Virus record (IMG/VR): IMGVR_UViG_3300010373_000075
Span: 1 to 43,238 of that record
Reading direction: 5' to 3' (one strand)
Length of the DNA stretch: 43,238 bases
Origin: a virus
The notes beneath the pieces were generated by a model. It searched no databases. It was not told the origin of the DNA and saw nothing but the letters and a program-made list of their open reading frames with translations. Position numbers and translations under genes: made by a program. Below are positions 1-6,641 of the stretch, one piece after another. The first letter of the stretch is position 1. Each line of letters begins with the position of its first letter.

Positions 1-32
1 CCTGGGTTAATCTCCCTAACTATGCGCTTCAT
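1..32 (-). CDS. 5' fragment of a gene cut by the window start
   Basis: Reading leftward from an ATG at 32 gives ten residues, MKRIVREINP, before the sequence runs out. They match the start of the intact protein at 13621-14049 (MKRIVKEINP). The remainder of the same gene appears to lie at the other window end (42843-43238). The ATG overlaps the TGA of the upstream gene (ATGA), as elsewhere in this operon. Function unknown. Confidence 0.6.
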   Translation of the reverse strand, partial: MKRIVREINP

Positions 33-223
33 TTTTCCCACCTATTCTTATTGGTCTTGCCTTGTTTTACATTTCTCAAGTCTAATTTCCATCTGATTGC
101 GCTATAAATCAGAATTGGGATTAAAATAGGCGAAAGGATTATTAGCCATATTAAGTTTAAATCCATTGAAGCTTCGCTATAATTGCCAAGGCTCCAAAGC
201 CTTTTAGAATATATTACCTTCAC
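29..223 (-). CDS. Small single-pass membrane protein
   Basis: 64 aa with one hydrophobic helix (about residues 23-42) followed by a basic, asparagine-rich tail. The GTG at 223 is preferred because a GGAGG lies 7 bases upstream and it overlaps the previous stop (GTGA). An ATG at 166, just before the membrane segment, lacks a ribosome site. Not recognised. Last complete gene of the leftward operon before the window edge. Confidence 0.5.
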   Translation of the reverse strand: MKVIYSKRLWSLGNYSEASMDLNLIWLIILSPILIPILIYSAIRWKLDLRNVKQGKTNKNRWEK

Positions 224-396
224 CCCTTCCCCTCCAACTCTCCGTTAACCGTCTTTAAAATCTCGCTATCGAAATCCCCGAAGCTATGCACTACTACCTC
301 ACCCTTCTTGGCATAGGACAGCAGGACAGCGCTTACGTTGCCCTTTTTGACCTCCCAGTCGAATTCTTTGAGTATCTGCAATAGCTTTGTGTTCAA
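220..396 (-). CDS. Small hypothetical protein, TTG start
   Basis: 58 aa, acidic/basic mixed, no cysteines, no membrane segment. The frame is closed by a TGA immediately upstream of the TTG, so TTG at 396 is the only usable start. It overlaps the previous stop by four bases (TTGA), and a GGAG lies 8 bases upstream. Coupling on both sides supports translation. Function not recognised. Confidence 0.5.
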   Translation of the reverse strand: MNTKLLQILKEFDWEVKKGNVSAVLLSYAKKGEVVVHSFGDFDSEILKTVNGELEGKG

Positions 397-563
397 TGCT
401 CAGACTCCAGCTCGGCTAGGCGTTGTTCTAATACCTGATTGTCTCGTTTAAGCTGCACAATAGTTCTGGCTATCTCCCCGTATTCACAGTTTTGCAAATA
501 ATCAGCTAGCATATAAACATGCTCTAAAAATGTTTCTTTATCAGTTAAATCAAACTCACCCAC
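393..563 (-). CDS. Small coiled-coil protein
   Basis: 56 aa beginning with GTG and ending in a leucine/glutamate heptad stretch (QLKRDNQVLEQRLAELESE), so probably a short coiled coil. GGAGG lies 6 bases before the GTG. The start overlaps the end of the upstream gene by 8 bases and the stop overlaps the next start by 3. Function unknown. Confidence 0.55.
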   Translation of the reverse strand: MGEFDLTDKETFLEHVYMLADYLQNCEYGEIARTIVQLKRDNQVLEQRLAELESEH

Positions 564-738
564 CGCTGGCCTCCTTTTCTAAATCAGATATGATCTTATC
601 CAAAATGGCGACTGCTTTTTCAAATATTGAATGCGCATGCTCGATATTAAAATCGGGTAGTTTTAATCCTTCATTAACCCCATCGATCAAGCCTTTTACA
701 TAAGAAAGATTGCAAATAACAATTTGATTAACTGGCAT
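556..738 (-). CDS. Small helical hypothetical protein
   Basis: 60 aa from the second of two adjacent ATGs (738; the other is 741). GGAGG at 745-749 gives 6-base spacing to 738 but only 3 to 741. The protein is predicted helical with no metal-binding cysteines. The reading frame is open further upstream, but that part overlaps the preceding cysteine-rich gene. Function unknown. Confidence 0.55.
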   Translation of the reverse strand: MPVNQIVICNLSYVKGLIDGVNEGLKLPDFNIEHAHSIFEKAVAILDKIISDLEKEASGG

Positions 739-928
739 CATCGGCCTCCCTGACTTGGCATTTACATTTTTTATGTTTTGCATCTTCACAATATCGGCAA
801 TAATATTTAGTTACTTTCATCCAGTGAGGTTCAAAGATTTCCTCGGTTTCAGCCCTATAAACATCACAATCAATTACCCCATGACTGCAAAGAAACGCCC
901 TGATTCTTCGGTATAAGTGGCTAAGCAT
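728..928 (-). CDS. Cysteine/histidine-rich microprotein
   Basis: 66 aa from ATG 928, inside the end of the upstream gene. The C-terminal half carries CRYC, then a KHKKCKC cluster, a likely small zinc-binding knuckle. AAGGA lies 8 bases before the ATG. The upstream extension of the frame (to 985) has no ribosome site and was not used. No family recognised. Confidence 0.5.
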   Translation of the reverse strand: MLSHLYRRIRAFLCSHGVIDCDVYRAETEEIFEPHWMKVTKYYCRYCEDAKHKKCKCQVREADDAS

Positions 929-1196
929 GGTCTTTGTCCTTAGCCAATAACTTGTAATGCTCAATAAGCAGCATTTTCTCCTCAAAAGTTAATGCTGGGT
1001 TTTGCATGATGGACTGAGTTTTATTAGCGCTAGCTTCAGCCTCAACCCTCACCCTGAGCGATTCGATGACTTGTTGAACTAACTTAGTTCCATGTATTTG
1101 ATCAGAAGTAAACAGAGCTGGCTCATTGCTTCTAATACAATCCAATCCATATTCTAATTGATCCAACATATCGGCGTCGGTCATGGGGTTAGTCAT
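921..1196 (-). CDS. Hypothetical helical protein
   Basis: About 91 aa if translation starts at the ATG overlapping the upstream stop (ATGA at 1193-1196). An in-frame ATG at 1211 would add five residues and overlap the preceding gene by 19 bases. Predicted largely helical, with one cysteine. No family recognised; start uncertain. Confidence 0.5.
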   Translation of the reverse strand: MTNPMTDADMLDQLEYGLDCIRSNEPALFTSDQIHGTKLVQQVIESLRVRVEAEASANKTQSIMQNPALTFEEKMLLIEHYKLLAKDKDHA

Positions 1197-1348
1197 AAGG
1201 TGTTCTGCCATTCAAGTAATTCAGCGTCTAATTGTTCAAATGCTTTAAATACGTTCTCAGGGCATTTTTCCTTGGTGCAACCTTCCCATATTTCGCCGAT
1301 AATTTCTCTTAACTCTTGTAGGTGTGCGTAAGTTATTTTTTTACTCAT
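1193..1348 (-). CDS. Small hypothetical protein
   Basis: 51 aa, acidic, helical, with two cysteines (WEGCTKEKC). ATG at 1348 overlaps the stop of the MbcA/ParS-like gene (ATGA), and the TGA overlaps the next ATG. The perfect coupling on both ends is the main support. Function unknown. Confidence 0.5.
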   Translation of the reverse strand: MSKKITYAHLQELREIIGEIWEGCTKEKCPENVFKAFEQLDAELLEWQNTL

Positions 1349-1596
1349 GGTCTCTTATTCTCCTTAATGGCAGTTTGAACGAACTTGAGCAGCTTTTCTG
1401 AGCGGCCAAGCTTGATTAAATCAATTGGCCTTATGCCGCCAAGCATTGGGTTTTCTGTATGAAACCAAAGCCTTGTCTTTTCTTCGTCTTTGAAGAATCC
1501 CATCACTAAATCAGCTATTTTTCTCTGGCGTTCTGATTCTCCAGGTTCAAACAGCTTAAATTCATCGCAAAACTCTACGAAGCTATAGTCACTCAA
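1345..1596 (-). CDS. Solitary MbcA/ParS/Xre antitoxin-like (DUF2384-type) protein
   Basis: 83 aa from a TTG with AAGGAG 7 bases upstream, overlapping the previous stop by 8 bases. Residues about 40-78 (LWFHTENPMLGGIRPIDLI, then a helix) resemble the toxin-binding domain of Xre/MbcA/ParS antitoxins, whose hallmark is W..TPN..LGG..P..LL. In those families the domain normally follows a helix-turn-helix and pairs with a RES-type toxin. Here there is no obvious helix-turn-helix in the 40-residue N-terminus, and neither neighbour resembles a RES protein. Family call moderate, role unknown. Confidence 0.6.
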   Translation of the reverse strand: MSDYSFVEFCDEFKLFEPGESERQRKIADLVMGFFKDEEKTRLWFHTENPMLGGIRPIDLIKLGRSEKLLKFVQTAIKENKRP

Positions 1597-1825
1597 CGGC
1601 TCGCTCCTTTTCTTTATAAAATATTTCCTTAAATAACTCTGAATTTAAATGAATAATGCCTCTTTGCTCATTTGGGGATTTACCCCAAAACATAACCTCA
1701 TCATTATCGGGGTTTTGATAAACCCTATAGTTTTGATAATTATTAACAAAGAATGGGTTATTTTTAGCTTTAAAAGCGCCGAGGAATTTAGCAAACGGAT
1801 AACGCCTTTTTACAAAATTAATCAC
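1589..1825 (-). CDS. Hypothetical protein, GTG start
   Basis: 78 aa starting at GTG 1825, which overlaps the TGA of the upstream zinc-ribbon gene (GTGA), with AGGGG 7 bases upstream. Rich in aromatic residues and asparagine with several basic residues. No cysteines or membrane helix. The longer upstream frame (to 1915) is the shadow of the zinc-ribbon gene. Function unknown. Confidence 0.5.
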   Translation of the reverse strand: MINFVKRRYPFAKFLGAFKAKNNPFFVNNYQNYRVYQNPDNDEVMFWGKSPNEQRGIIHLNSELFKEIFYKEKERAVE

Positions 1826-1971
1826 TTCGCAGTCCCCTTTAGCCAGGTTTCTATTAACTTTTGAGCCTTGTAATAGCAATCTGCACAAAAATAATAGCCA
1901 AAATCCCCAGCCCAACTATTCAAGACAACAAAATCTATCCCACATCTTTGGCAATTATATTTATTTGACAT
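1822..1971 (-). CDS. Zinc-ribbon microprotein
   Basis: 49 aa with two CxxC knuckles (NCQRC near residue 7 and FCADC near 29), the pattern of a treble-clef or ribbon zinc site. GGAGG lies 4 bases before the ATG, which overlaps the preceding TGA by one base (TGATG). Probably nucleic-acid or protein binding; exact role unknown. Confidence 0.55.
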   Translation of the reverse strand: MSNKYNCQRCGIDFVVLNSWAGDFGYYFCADCYYKAQKLIETWLKGTAK

Positions 1972-2186
1972 CACCCCTCCTGTTCCAGCTTTCTATCTGA
2001 TTTCCGCCATTCGGTCATTACCCATGCTTTTCTAGTAGCCTCAATCATTACTGGTCTTATCTCTACTTCTGGGCTAAGACATAAACAATCTCTACACTGC
2101 ATTTGATAAGTACGTTCACCGTGAACCATTATTGATACCCTATGGCTTAAACAGTTAGGACAACAAGGCCTAAGCTCGCTGGTCAT
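1971..2186 (-). CDS. Lar-like zinc-ribbon protein
   Basis: 71 aa. CCPNC near residue 8 and CRDC near 33 frame a two-strand ribbon, followed by an EATRKAW segment. This order (CPxC ... CxxC ... EA...W) resembles Lar restriction-alleviation proteins, which modulate type I restriction. The family match is by pattern only. Start ATG 2186 lies within the end of the similar upstream gene; the two are probably tandem relatives. Confidence 0.5.
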   Translation of the reverse strand: MTSELRPCCPNCLSHRVSIMVHGERTYQMQCRDCLCLSPEVEIRPVMIEATRKAWVMTEWRKSDRKLEQEG

Positions 2187-2376
2187 GGTTTTTCCAAACA
2201 CTATGGGCTTCTTTGGTTAATGTATAGGTTTTACTAATCCCTGGACTTGTTTTGTCGCATTCCAGACATCTTAAATAGGTATAATCGCCTTCGGAGCCAA
2301 GTTTTATTTTGCTACTTTCACAGTATGGGCATTTAAACTTTGACATCATTTCTTTGGCTAAATCACTCATATTCAT
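2170..2376 (-). CDS. Lar-like zinc-ribbon protein
   Basis: 68 aa. CPYC near residue 16, CLEC near 37 and a C-terminal KEAHSVWKNH segment match the Lar-type layout (compare EAxxxWN in that family). It overlaps and resembles the downstream gene at 1971-2186, suggesting a tandem duplication. AAGGA lies 9 bases before ATG 2376; ATG 2370 is possible. A role in evading type I restriction is a family-based inference. Confidence 0.55.
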   Translation of the reverse strand: MNMSDLAKEMMSKFKCPYCESSKIKLGSEGDYTYLRCLECDKTSPGISKTYTLTKEAHSVWKNHDQRA

Positions 2377-2405
2377 TGGTTAATTTCCTTATTGTGTTGT
2401 TATAT

Positions 2406-2594
2406 TCACTCACGGCCTGGGTTCCTTGCTTTCATCATTGCATCGGCTATGGCATAGCACGATTCTGCCAAATCTTCTGGGGGAGTATGATTCCATACTG
2501 AAAAGTAAGCGGTATCAGATGCATAACCAACACCACAAAAACCATTTAAAGCGGCCATAGCAAACTCATCCCTTAAAGTCTTCTGATCACTCAC
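2406..2594 (-). CDS. Conserved phage protein of unknown function
   Basis: 62 aa from a GTG that overlaps the HNH gene's stop by 8 bases. The ending (YAIADAMMKAR) is a pattern I associate with a widespread small phage early protein of unknown function. One central cysteine pair (CG, ESC). Located directly downstream of the homing endonuclease. Confidence 0.55.
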   Translation of the reverse strand: MSDQKTLRDEFAMAALNGFCGVGYASDTAYFSVWNHTPPEDLAESCYAIADAMMKARNPGRE

Positions 2595-3207
2595 GCTCAG
2601 CCCCTTCTAGTAGATGTGAAATACGTTTTTTCTTAACTAAAAACCATCGCGCTTTATAATGAGTAGTACAAAGTCGATATTTACTGGCTGTCATTAGCTC
2701 ACAACCCTCACCAATACATGCTTCTTTTTTAATATTTTTTGGTAAATGCTTATGTGTAATAGAGGTATGAACACCCTTATCAAGCAACTCAAGGTTTTCT
2801 AATCTATTATCGTTTCTAATGCCATTGATATGATGCACATCTTCATTAGGCAAAAGCTTTCTACCTATATGATCAGCCATAATCATTCTATGCTCACGTA
2901 CATAACCATTTTTCATTGCCTCAGGATGATCAGGTTTAAACAAATGGACATAGCCCTGCGAAATTACTCGCTTATGATTTTTATTTTTACCGCCTTTTTT
3001 ACGCCCATGCGGAGGTGGTTTTCTTGGCTCAAACCCAGCGGCTAATAGTCCTTTTTTCCATGAGCCAAAGTTTTGTATATATGGCATTTCACTTGGCTTG
3101 CTACCAGCTTTTTTCCACTCTCTTTTGGTAGGAACTTGTCCATATTTTTTATGCCAATCATGCAAAGCAGAAATCAAAATATCCTTTGTATACCGCTTAG
3201 GAATCAC
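2587..3207 (-). CDS. HNH homing endonuclease
   Basis: 206 aa. Residues about 4-60 form a homing-endonuclease-associated repeat (KRYTKDILISALHDWHKKYG ... GSWKKGLLAAGF). Residues 101-142 are the HNH_3-type nuclease core: REHRMIM (H106), HHINGIRNDNRLENLELL (H125, H126, N138). A C-terminal CIGEGC ... CTTHY cluster may bind zinc. GTG start at 3207 with AAGGAG 7 bases upstream. It cuts DNA to promote its own spread. It is intact, free-standing and translationally coupled on both sides. Confidence 0.85.
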   Translation of the reverse strand: MIPKRYTKDILISALHDWHKKYGQVPTKREWKKAGSKPSEMPYIQNFGSWKKGLLAAGFEPRKPPPHGRKKGGKNKNHKRVISQGYVHLFKPDHPEAMKNGYVREHRMIMADHIGRKLLPNEDVHHINGIRNDNRLENLELLDKGVHTSITHKHLPKNIKKEACIGEGCELMTASKYRLCTTHYKARWFLVKKKRISHLLEGAERE

Positions 3208-3508
3208 GCGCTAGCTCCTTATGCAGATCACCCACCTGCCGCACGGCCTCTTGGGCGTGTAAAATTGCTTGTTCTACATTAATTTTGGCGTTAATGGGCT
3301 TATCAATATCTAAGTTGCCATCAATGAAACACGGCAAAGCCGCGCAGAAGGCTTGCTTAAACAGATCGTTTTCGAGCAGTTTAACTTCTGATTTAAGACG
3401 CTTATTTTCCGAAAAAAGCCAATGAATAGTAGGCACCATTTTTTCAGGTATTTGACCTAAATATTCACCTTCAGCTTCCCAATCCCAGCCCATAATTCTT
3501 TCACTCAT
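3197..3508 (-). CDS. Hypothetical coiled-coil protein
   Basis: 103 aa. The central part (SENKRLKSEVKLLENDLF) is a probable short coiled coil. The C-terminal third is helical and acidic. ATG 3508 has AGGA about 8 bases upstream. It overlaps the start of the HNH gene. No family recognised. Confidence 0.55.
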   Translation of the reverse strand: MSERIMGWDWEAEGEYLGQIPEKMVPTIHWLFSENKRLKSEVKLLENDLFKQAFCAALPCFIDGNLDIDKPINAKINVEQAILHAQEAVRQVGDLHKELARDS

Positions 3509-3549
3509 TCCTCGTCCTTATTGCTAATTTAGTGGTTATTAGTAGCTGG

Positions 3550-3720
3550 TTAGTAGTTGCTCGAAATTATCATCAGCAATCCATTTTTAATAACATCAAG
3601 TGCTCCAGTTAATGTTTCACGCTCAAACTCGCCTGAAGCTATCTTATAAATTGTCCTACGCAAAATCTCACAATCTGCCGTTACTTCAGCCGATAGATGT
3701 TCGTTTTCACTTACTTCCAT
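3550..3720 (-). CDS. Small hypothetical protein
   Basis: 56 aa, acidic N-terminus, then helical. ATG 3720 has a GGAG 6 bases upstream. It is the first gene leftward of the 395-base non-coding structured stretch, and its ribosome site lies in that stretch. Function unknown. Confidence 0.5.
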   Translation of the reverse strand: MEVSENEHLSAEVTADCEILRRTIYKIASGEFERETLTGALDVIKNGLLMIISSNY

Positions 3721-4115
3721 TTCTCTCTCCTAACTACCAATCCATTATCAAGCCCAACTGTCAAAGAATCCTTTACAGTTCACTTTCCAACCATTCGAAA
3801 TTTTCGAATAGTTCACTAACTGGCGGGGGTTACACGGGTAGTTTTACGACCGAGCAGTTTTACCGTCACGATCAACCGCTACCCCCAAAATCTAGCCCTT
3901 TTACGGATGAGGAAAAAGCACCTCTAAGGACGAACCGGTCTTATTTTATTTTTAGATGCCCTTAAAGACAGTCGGTCATCAGTTACATCAACTCGGTTTT
4001 TTTAGACAACGTGAGCCGATACTCACGGCACATTCCACTCATCGTGTGCGGCGATTGGAGAGGGGATATGAAGTCCTCGAGTGTCTGGCGCAGGTGATTG
4101 CTACCTGCAAAGCTT
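3721..4115. other. Structured non-coding interruption of the early operon
   Basis: No credible gene on either strand: the minus strand is broken by stops, and the plus-strand frames have no ribosome sites and no protein-like composition. Several inverted repeats are visible: 3756-3761/3775-3780 with inner 3763-3766/3771-3774, 3793-3800/3802-3809, 3825-3830/3881-3886, 4010-4015/4022-4027 and 4090-4095/4103-4108. Base composition looks richer in G+C than the flanking genes. Candidates are an RNA gene or leader, or a decayed mobile element. I cannot assign a family. Confidence 0.4.
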
Positions 4116-4256
4116 TTAATCACTTAAAAAAACAGTCCGCAAGCCAGCTTCCCCATCTACTAATTTTAAAGGGCGATCAATTCTTTCAACTTCTAATTGA
4201 ACTTCCCAATTTTTGTCATATTTTTTTAATGCCTCGATAAGCTCGGCTACGGTCAT
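4116..4256 (-). CDS. Small protein with MTVAELIEAL start
   Basis: 46 aa. The start (MTVAELIEALKKYD) is a pattern common in small phage proteins of unknown function. GGAGG lies upstream with ATGTAA between, and the previous gene stops two bases before this ATG. The next gene downstream lies beyond the structured non-coding block. Confidence 0.55.
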   Translation of the reverse strand: MTVAELIEALKKYDKNWEVQLEVERIDRPLKLVDGEAGLRTVFLSD

Positions 4257-4421
4257 TTACATCCTCCCCGGGTATACTCTGTATTCAAGCTCGGTTAATA
4301 GGCTTCTCGCTTCGCATAACCTATCTTTAACATAAGGCTCAACAGTTTTTTCAGAATACTCAATAGTTTGGTTTAAAATGTTCCTAATGCTATTGAATAA
4401 GTCTTGAGTTTGATCGGTCAT
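4257..4421 (-). CDS. Small helical hypothetical protein
   Basis: 54 aa, entirely helical in appearance, with a single cysteine. Its ATG overlaps the stop of the upstream membrane peptide (ATGA at 4418-4421). Function unknown; coupling and spacing support it as real. Confidence 0.5.
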   Translation of the reverse strand: MTDQTQDLFNSIRNILNQTIEYSEKTVEPYVKDRLCEARSLLTELEYRVYPGRM

Positions 4422-4552
4422 TTTCTAGTCCTCATTATCTTAATTCCCATCCATAACCAAGCCCCTATTAAGGCTATAACGGCTATACCAAAGCCAATAC
4501 AGGCTGACCCCAGTAAAAAATTTACACATAAATCCAAGGCATGATCACTCAT
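4418..4552 (-). CDS. Small membrane protein
   Basis: 44 aa from ATG 4552 with a strong hydrophobic helix (about residues 12-34, VNFLLGSACIGFGIAVIALI) and a basic C-terminus, suggesting a single-pass inner-membrane protein. The start lies inside the end of the upstream gene. The longer frame reaching 4639 is its overlap shadow. Role unknown. Confidence 0.5.
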   Translation of the reverse strand: MSDHALDLCVNFLLGSACIGFGIAVIALIGAWLWMGIKIMRTRK

Positions 4553-4799
4553 GGCTCGCCTGCTGTTGTTTCTTATAAATCGTATTAACAAAATACTTTG
4601 CAAATCTAATGATATGGACACACGACTTATCGTCCGCAAAATTATTCAATGTCTCACTAAAACATTTATTCGCATGTATTAAATCATCTTCATTGCCCCC
4701 AGTGTTTTTTACATGAATTCTTATAATCTCACTCGCTTCAAATAAATCTGATCTACTCCAAGGAGTTAAATCAATTACGAACTGTTCAAATAGTGTCAT
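4545..4799 (-). CDS. Hypothetical protein
   Basis: 84 aa from ATG 4799, overlapping the upstream zinc-ribbon gene by 14 bases. Predicted helical; two isolated cysteines. No domain recognised and no strong ribosome site, so translation may depend on coupling. Confidence 0.5.
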   Translation of the reverse strand: MTLFEQFVIDLTPWSRSDLFEASEIIRIHVKNTGGNEDDLIHANKCFSETLNNFADDKSCVHIIRFAKYFVNTIYKKQQQASHE

Positions 4800-4929
4800 G
4801 CTCGGCCTGCTGGGGTTTTCTTCTAATTACATCATCAGCGCATTCATCGCAAAGCCACATGTGCATTTCTTCGTCATAACTAACGCCTTTCTGCTTATCG
4901 CAGAGTTCACATTTACCGTCATTGTTCAT
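4786..4929 (-). CDS. Zinc-ribbon microprotein
   Basis: 47 aa with KCELC near residue 7 and LCDEC near 26, a two-knuckle zinc site resembling the DksA/TraR C4 finger in spacing but much shorter. GGAGG lies 7 bases before ATG 4929 (4 before the adjacent ATG 4932). Function unknown. Confidence 0.5.
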   Translation of the reverse strand: MNNDGKCELCDKQKGVSYDEEMHMWLCDECADDVIRRKPQQAEHDTI

Positions 4930-4996
4930 CATAAAACCTCCAAAAACTCAGGCTACTCGCATTTATTTATTGAGGGTGCTTTCGCCTGATAACTCG

Positions 4997-5188
4997 TTAA
5001 TGTTTATGGTATTGCCCCATCATTGCTTTTATTTTATTGCTGTCTTGTGCTAATTTTTGATATGCCTCTAAGGTCTGACCCTGAAAAGCAAATCTATTAC
5101 GAGCATTAAAAGCGTTTTTCATATCCGAAAGATTCTCCTCAATCGCTGCAAGCAGCTGTTCAAAAGCCATCTTAAATTTATCGCTCAT
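4997..5188 (-). CDS. Small hypothetical protein downstream of SSB
   Basis: 63 aa from ATG 5188, chosen because AGGAGG lies 6 bases upstream; the longer frame to 5224 overlaps the SSB acidic tail. Helical, rich in glutamine and lysine. It sits directly downstream of ssb in the recombination block, but no function can be assigned. Confidence 0.55.
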   Translation of the reverse strand: MSDKFKMAFEQLLAAIEENLSDMKNAFNARNRFAFQGQTLEAYQKLAQDSNKIKAMMGQYHKH

Positions 5189-5198
5189 GAGCGCCCTC

Positions 5199-5684
5199 CT
5201 AAAATGGGATTTCTTCGTCTTCAAATTTATCAGCCGTAGAGATTAACTGCGGCTGAGAATGTGGCTTTGCTATATCAGCATTAGCCTCTTTTTTTGGCCG
5301 CTTATCTACAAGAGGCATATCGTTAGGGTCAGGCAGCATTTCATTATTTTTAGTGCCTAGCATTTGAATTTCAAAAGCATGAATGCTAGTGCTATAACAC
5401 TCTTTACCCTGCTTATCCTGATATTTGTTAGTCTTCAGCTTTCCTTCTACATAAACCAAGCCGCCTCGACTTAAATATTCTGTAGCAAACTCGGCGAGTC
5501 TCTTAAAACAAACCACCTTGTGCCATTCTGTCGACTCTTGAAATCGACCATCACGATCTTTATAGCCGTCGTTTGTAGCAATACTTAAAGTAACGACTGC
5601 CTCTCCCTGGGCTGTATATCGAGTTTCAGGGTCATCCCCTAGCCTACCAATTAAAAAAACTTTATTTAAAGTTCCCTTGCTCAT
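5199..5684 (-). CDS. ssb: Single-stranded DNA-binding protein
   Basis: 161 aa. Residues 1-110 are an OB fold with SSB signatures (LNKVFLIGRLGDDPE, STEWHKVVCF, GGLVYVEGKL). A linker follows and then the acidic tip DEEIPF, used by bacterial SSBs to recruit partners. Length is normal for phage and bacterial SSBs. It coats single-stranded DNA during replication and recombination. Its ATG overlaps the stop of the ERF gene (ATGA), tying it to strand annealing. Confidence 0.93.
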   Translation of the reverse strand: MSKGTLNKVFLIGRLGDDPETRYTAQGEAVVTLSIATNDGYKDRDGRFQESTEWHKVVCFKRLAEFATEYLSRGGLVYVEGKLKTNKYQDKQGKECYSTSIHAFEIQMLGTKNNEMLPDPNDMPLVDKRPKKEANADIAKPHSQPQLISTADKFEDEEIPF

Positions 5685-6358
5685 GCCTCTACCGCTCCCT
5701 TAATAAGTTGACTAATGACTGCGCCGGGTAAATCTGAGATTTTTTCAACATGTTTTTCGCTTAAAAATTTCTTAAGTGTTTCATTTGAGACCTTGCCATC
5801 TTCTATTAGTTTTTTTAGATAGCTAAGTTGTTTAGCGGTCGCCTTGCCATCACCAATACTTTTTGAAGGGCTATCTGATTTTTTCATAAATTTATCGGCC
5901 TGTTGCTGTTCTCTACGACCCATAGCTCCCTCCGCATCATCATCTTCAAGCATGACGTTAAGCATTGCAGCCAGGGAATATCTGCGCCCATAGGTAATAG
6001 CTGAGCCTACAGTTTGAGGGTCTACAACATAGGAAATACTGTCATCTTTATTTTTGACAGGCTTAGCAATTGGCATAGATAAAACCCCTTTAACCCATTC
6101 GCCCGAAGTATGTATAAGCATTGTCACAATTAAAGTATTTCCCTTAGCATCTGACCCAGCCAATGGCTGCATGACACAAAAGCCATTATTTAGGATTGCA
6201 TCCTTGCAAGCCTCCCAAACTGCGCTTAAATCAGCATACTTAGACTTAAAGAAAGGGTTATTACTGTCCTTTTTGGCCTTTTCCATCTGTGTCTGCGCTT
6301 TATTGAGCGCCTCTGCTAACTTTGCAATTGATGCGCTGTGTTCAAGCATTAGTTCCAT
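5681..6358 (-). CDS. erf: ERF-family single-strand annealing protein
   Basis: 225 aa from ATG 6358. The N-terminal two thirds carry ERF signatures: NPFFKSKYADLSAVWEA, a VMQPL strand and GSAITYGRRYSLAAMLN. The C-terminal part is a lysine-rich helical tail. ERF proteins anneal complementary single strands and recombine or circularise phage genomes. AGGAG 8 bases upstream fixes the start; the upstream TTG in frame lies on that ribosome site. It precedes ssb with a 4-base overlap. No partner exonuclease was recognised. Confidence 0.9.
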   Translation of the reverse strand: MELMLEHSASIAKLAEALNKAQTQMEKAKKDSNNPFFKSKYADLSAVWEACKDAILNNGFCVMQPLAGSDAKGNTLIVTMLIHTSGEWVKGVLSMPIAKPVKNKDDSISYVVDPQTVGSAITYGRRYSLAAMLNVMLEDDDAEGAMGRREQQQADKFMKKSDSPSKSIGDGKATAKQLSYLKKLIEDGKVSNETLKKFLSEKHVEKISDLPGAVISQLIKGAVEA

Positions 6359-6510
6359 TCGCAATCTCCTAAGCAATCAATAACAGGCGCACTATTAAGA
6401 GCAGACTCCTGCTCACCCTCAAAACCTAAACCCATCTGGTCTTCGACATACATCTGTCCGCATTTTGTGCATTCATCTTTATAGATAATGCCTCCACATT
6501 TACATTGCAT
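6349..6510 (-). CDS. Zinc-ribbon microprotein
   Basis: 53 aa with CKCGG near residue 3 and CTKCG near 14, a compact zinc ribbon, followed by an acidic tail and a final CLGDC. AGGAGG with a 6-base spacer precedes the ATG. Its 3' end overlaps the start of the ERF gene by 10 bases and contains that gene's ribosome site. Function unknown. Confidence 0.55.
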   Translation of the reverse strand: MQCKCGGIIYKDECTKCGQMYVEDQMGLGFEGEQESALNSAPVIDCLGDCEWN

Positions 6511-6640
6511 TTTTTACCTCCTTGTAATTAGCTTTATTGGCAAGAACAGTCCTTTCCTTTAAAGCCAAGCGTTTTTTTTCTGGCTGCTGCCTTCTTAAAA
6601 TCTTTAATTTCAATCTGTTTAACAAAATACCAGCGTTCAT
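6500..6640 (-). CDS. Small basic protein
   Basis: 46 aa, strongly basic (about 13 lysine/arginine) and helical, so possibly nucleic-acid binding. AAGGAG with a 6-base spacer precedes the ATG. The 3' end overlaps the zinc-ribbon gene and carries its ribosome site. Not recognised. Confidence 0.5.
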   Translation of the reverse strand: MNAGILLNRLKLKILRRQQPEKKRLALKERTVLANKANYKEVKNAM

Positions 6641-6641
6641 T

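Noticed and set aside
1649-1864. Plus-strand frame of 71 codons
   Set aside because: Antisense to the coupled minus-strand genes at 1589-1825 and 1822-1971, and no ribosome site.
2830-3282. Plus-strand frames opposite the HNH gene
   Set aside because: Antisense to a protein with clear HNH residues; no ribosome sites.
3600-4240. Plus-strand reading frames of 121 and 94 codons
   Set aside because: No ribosome sites, low-complexity composition, and they run antisense through the minus-strand genes at 3550-3720 and 4116-4256 and through the structured block.
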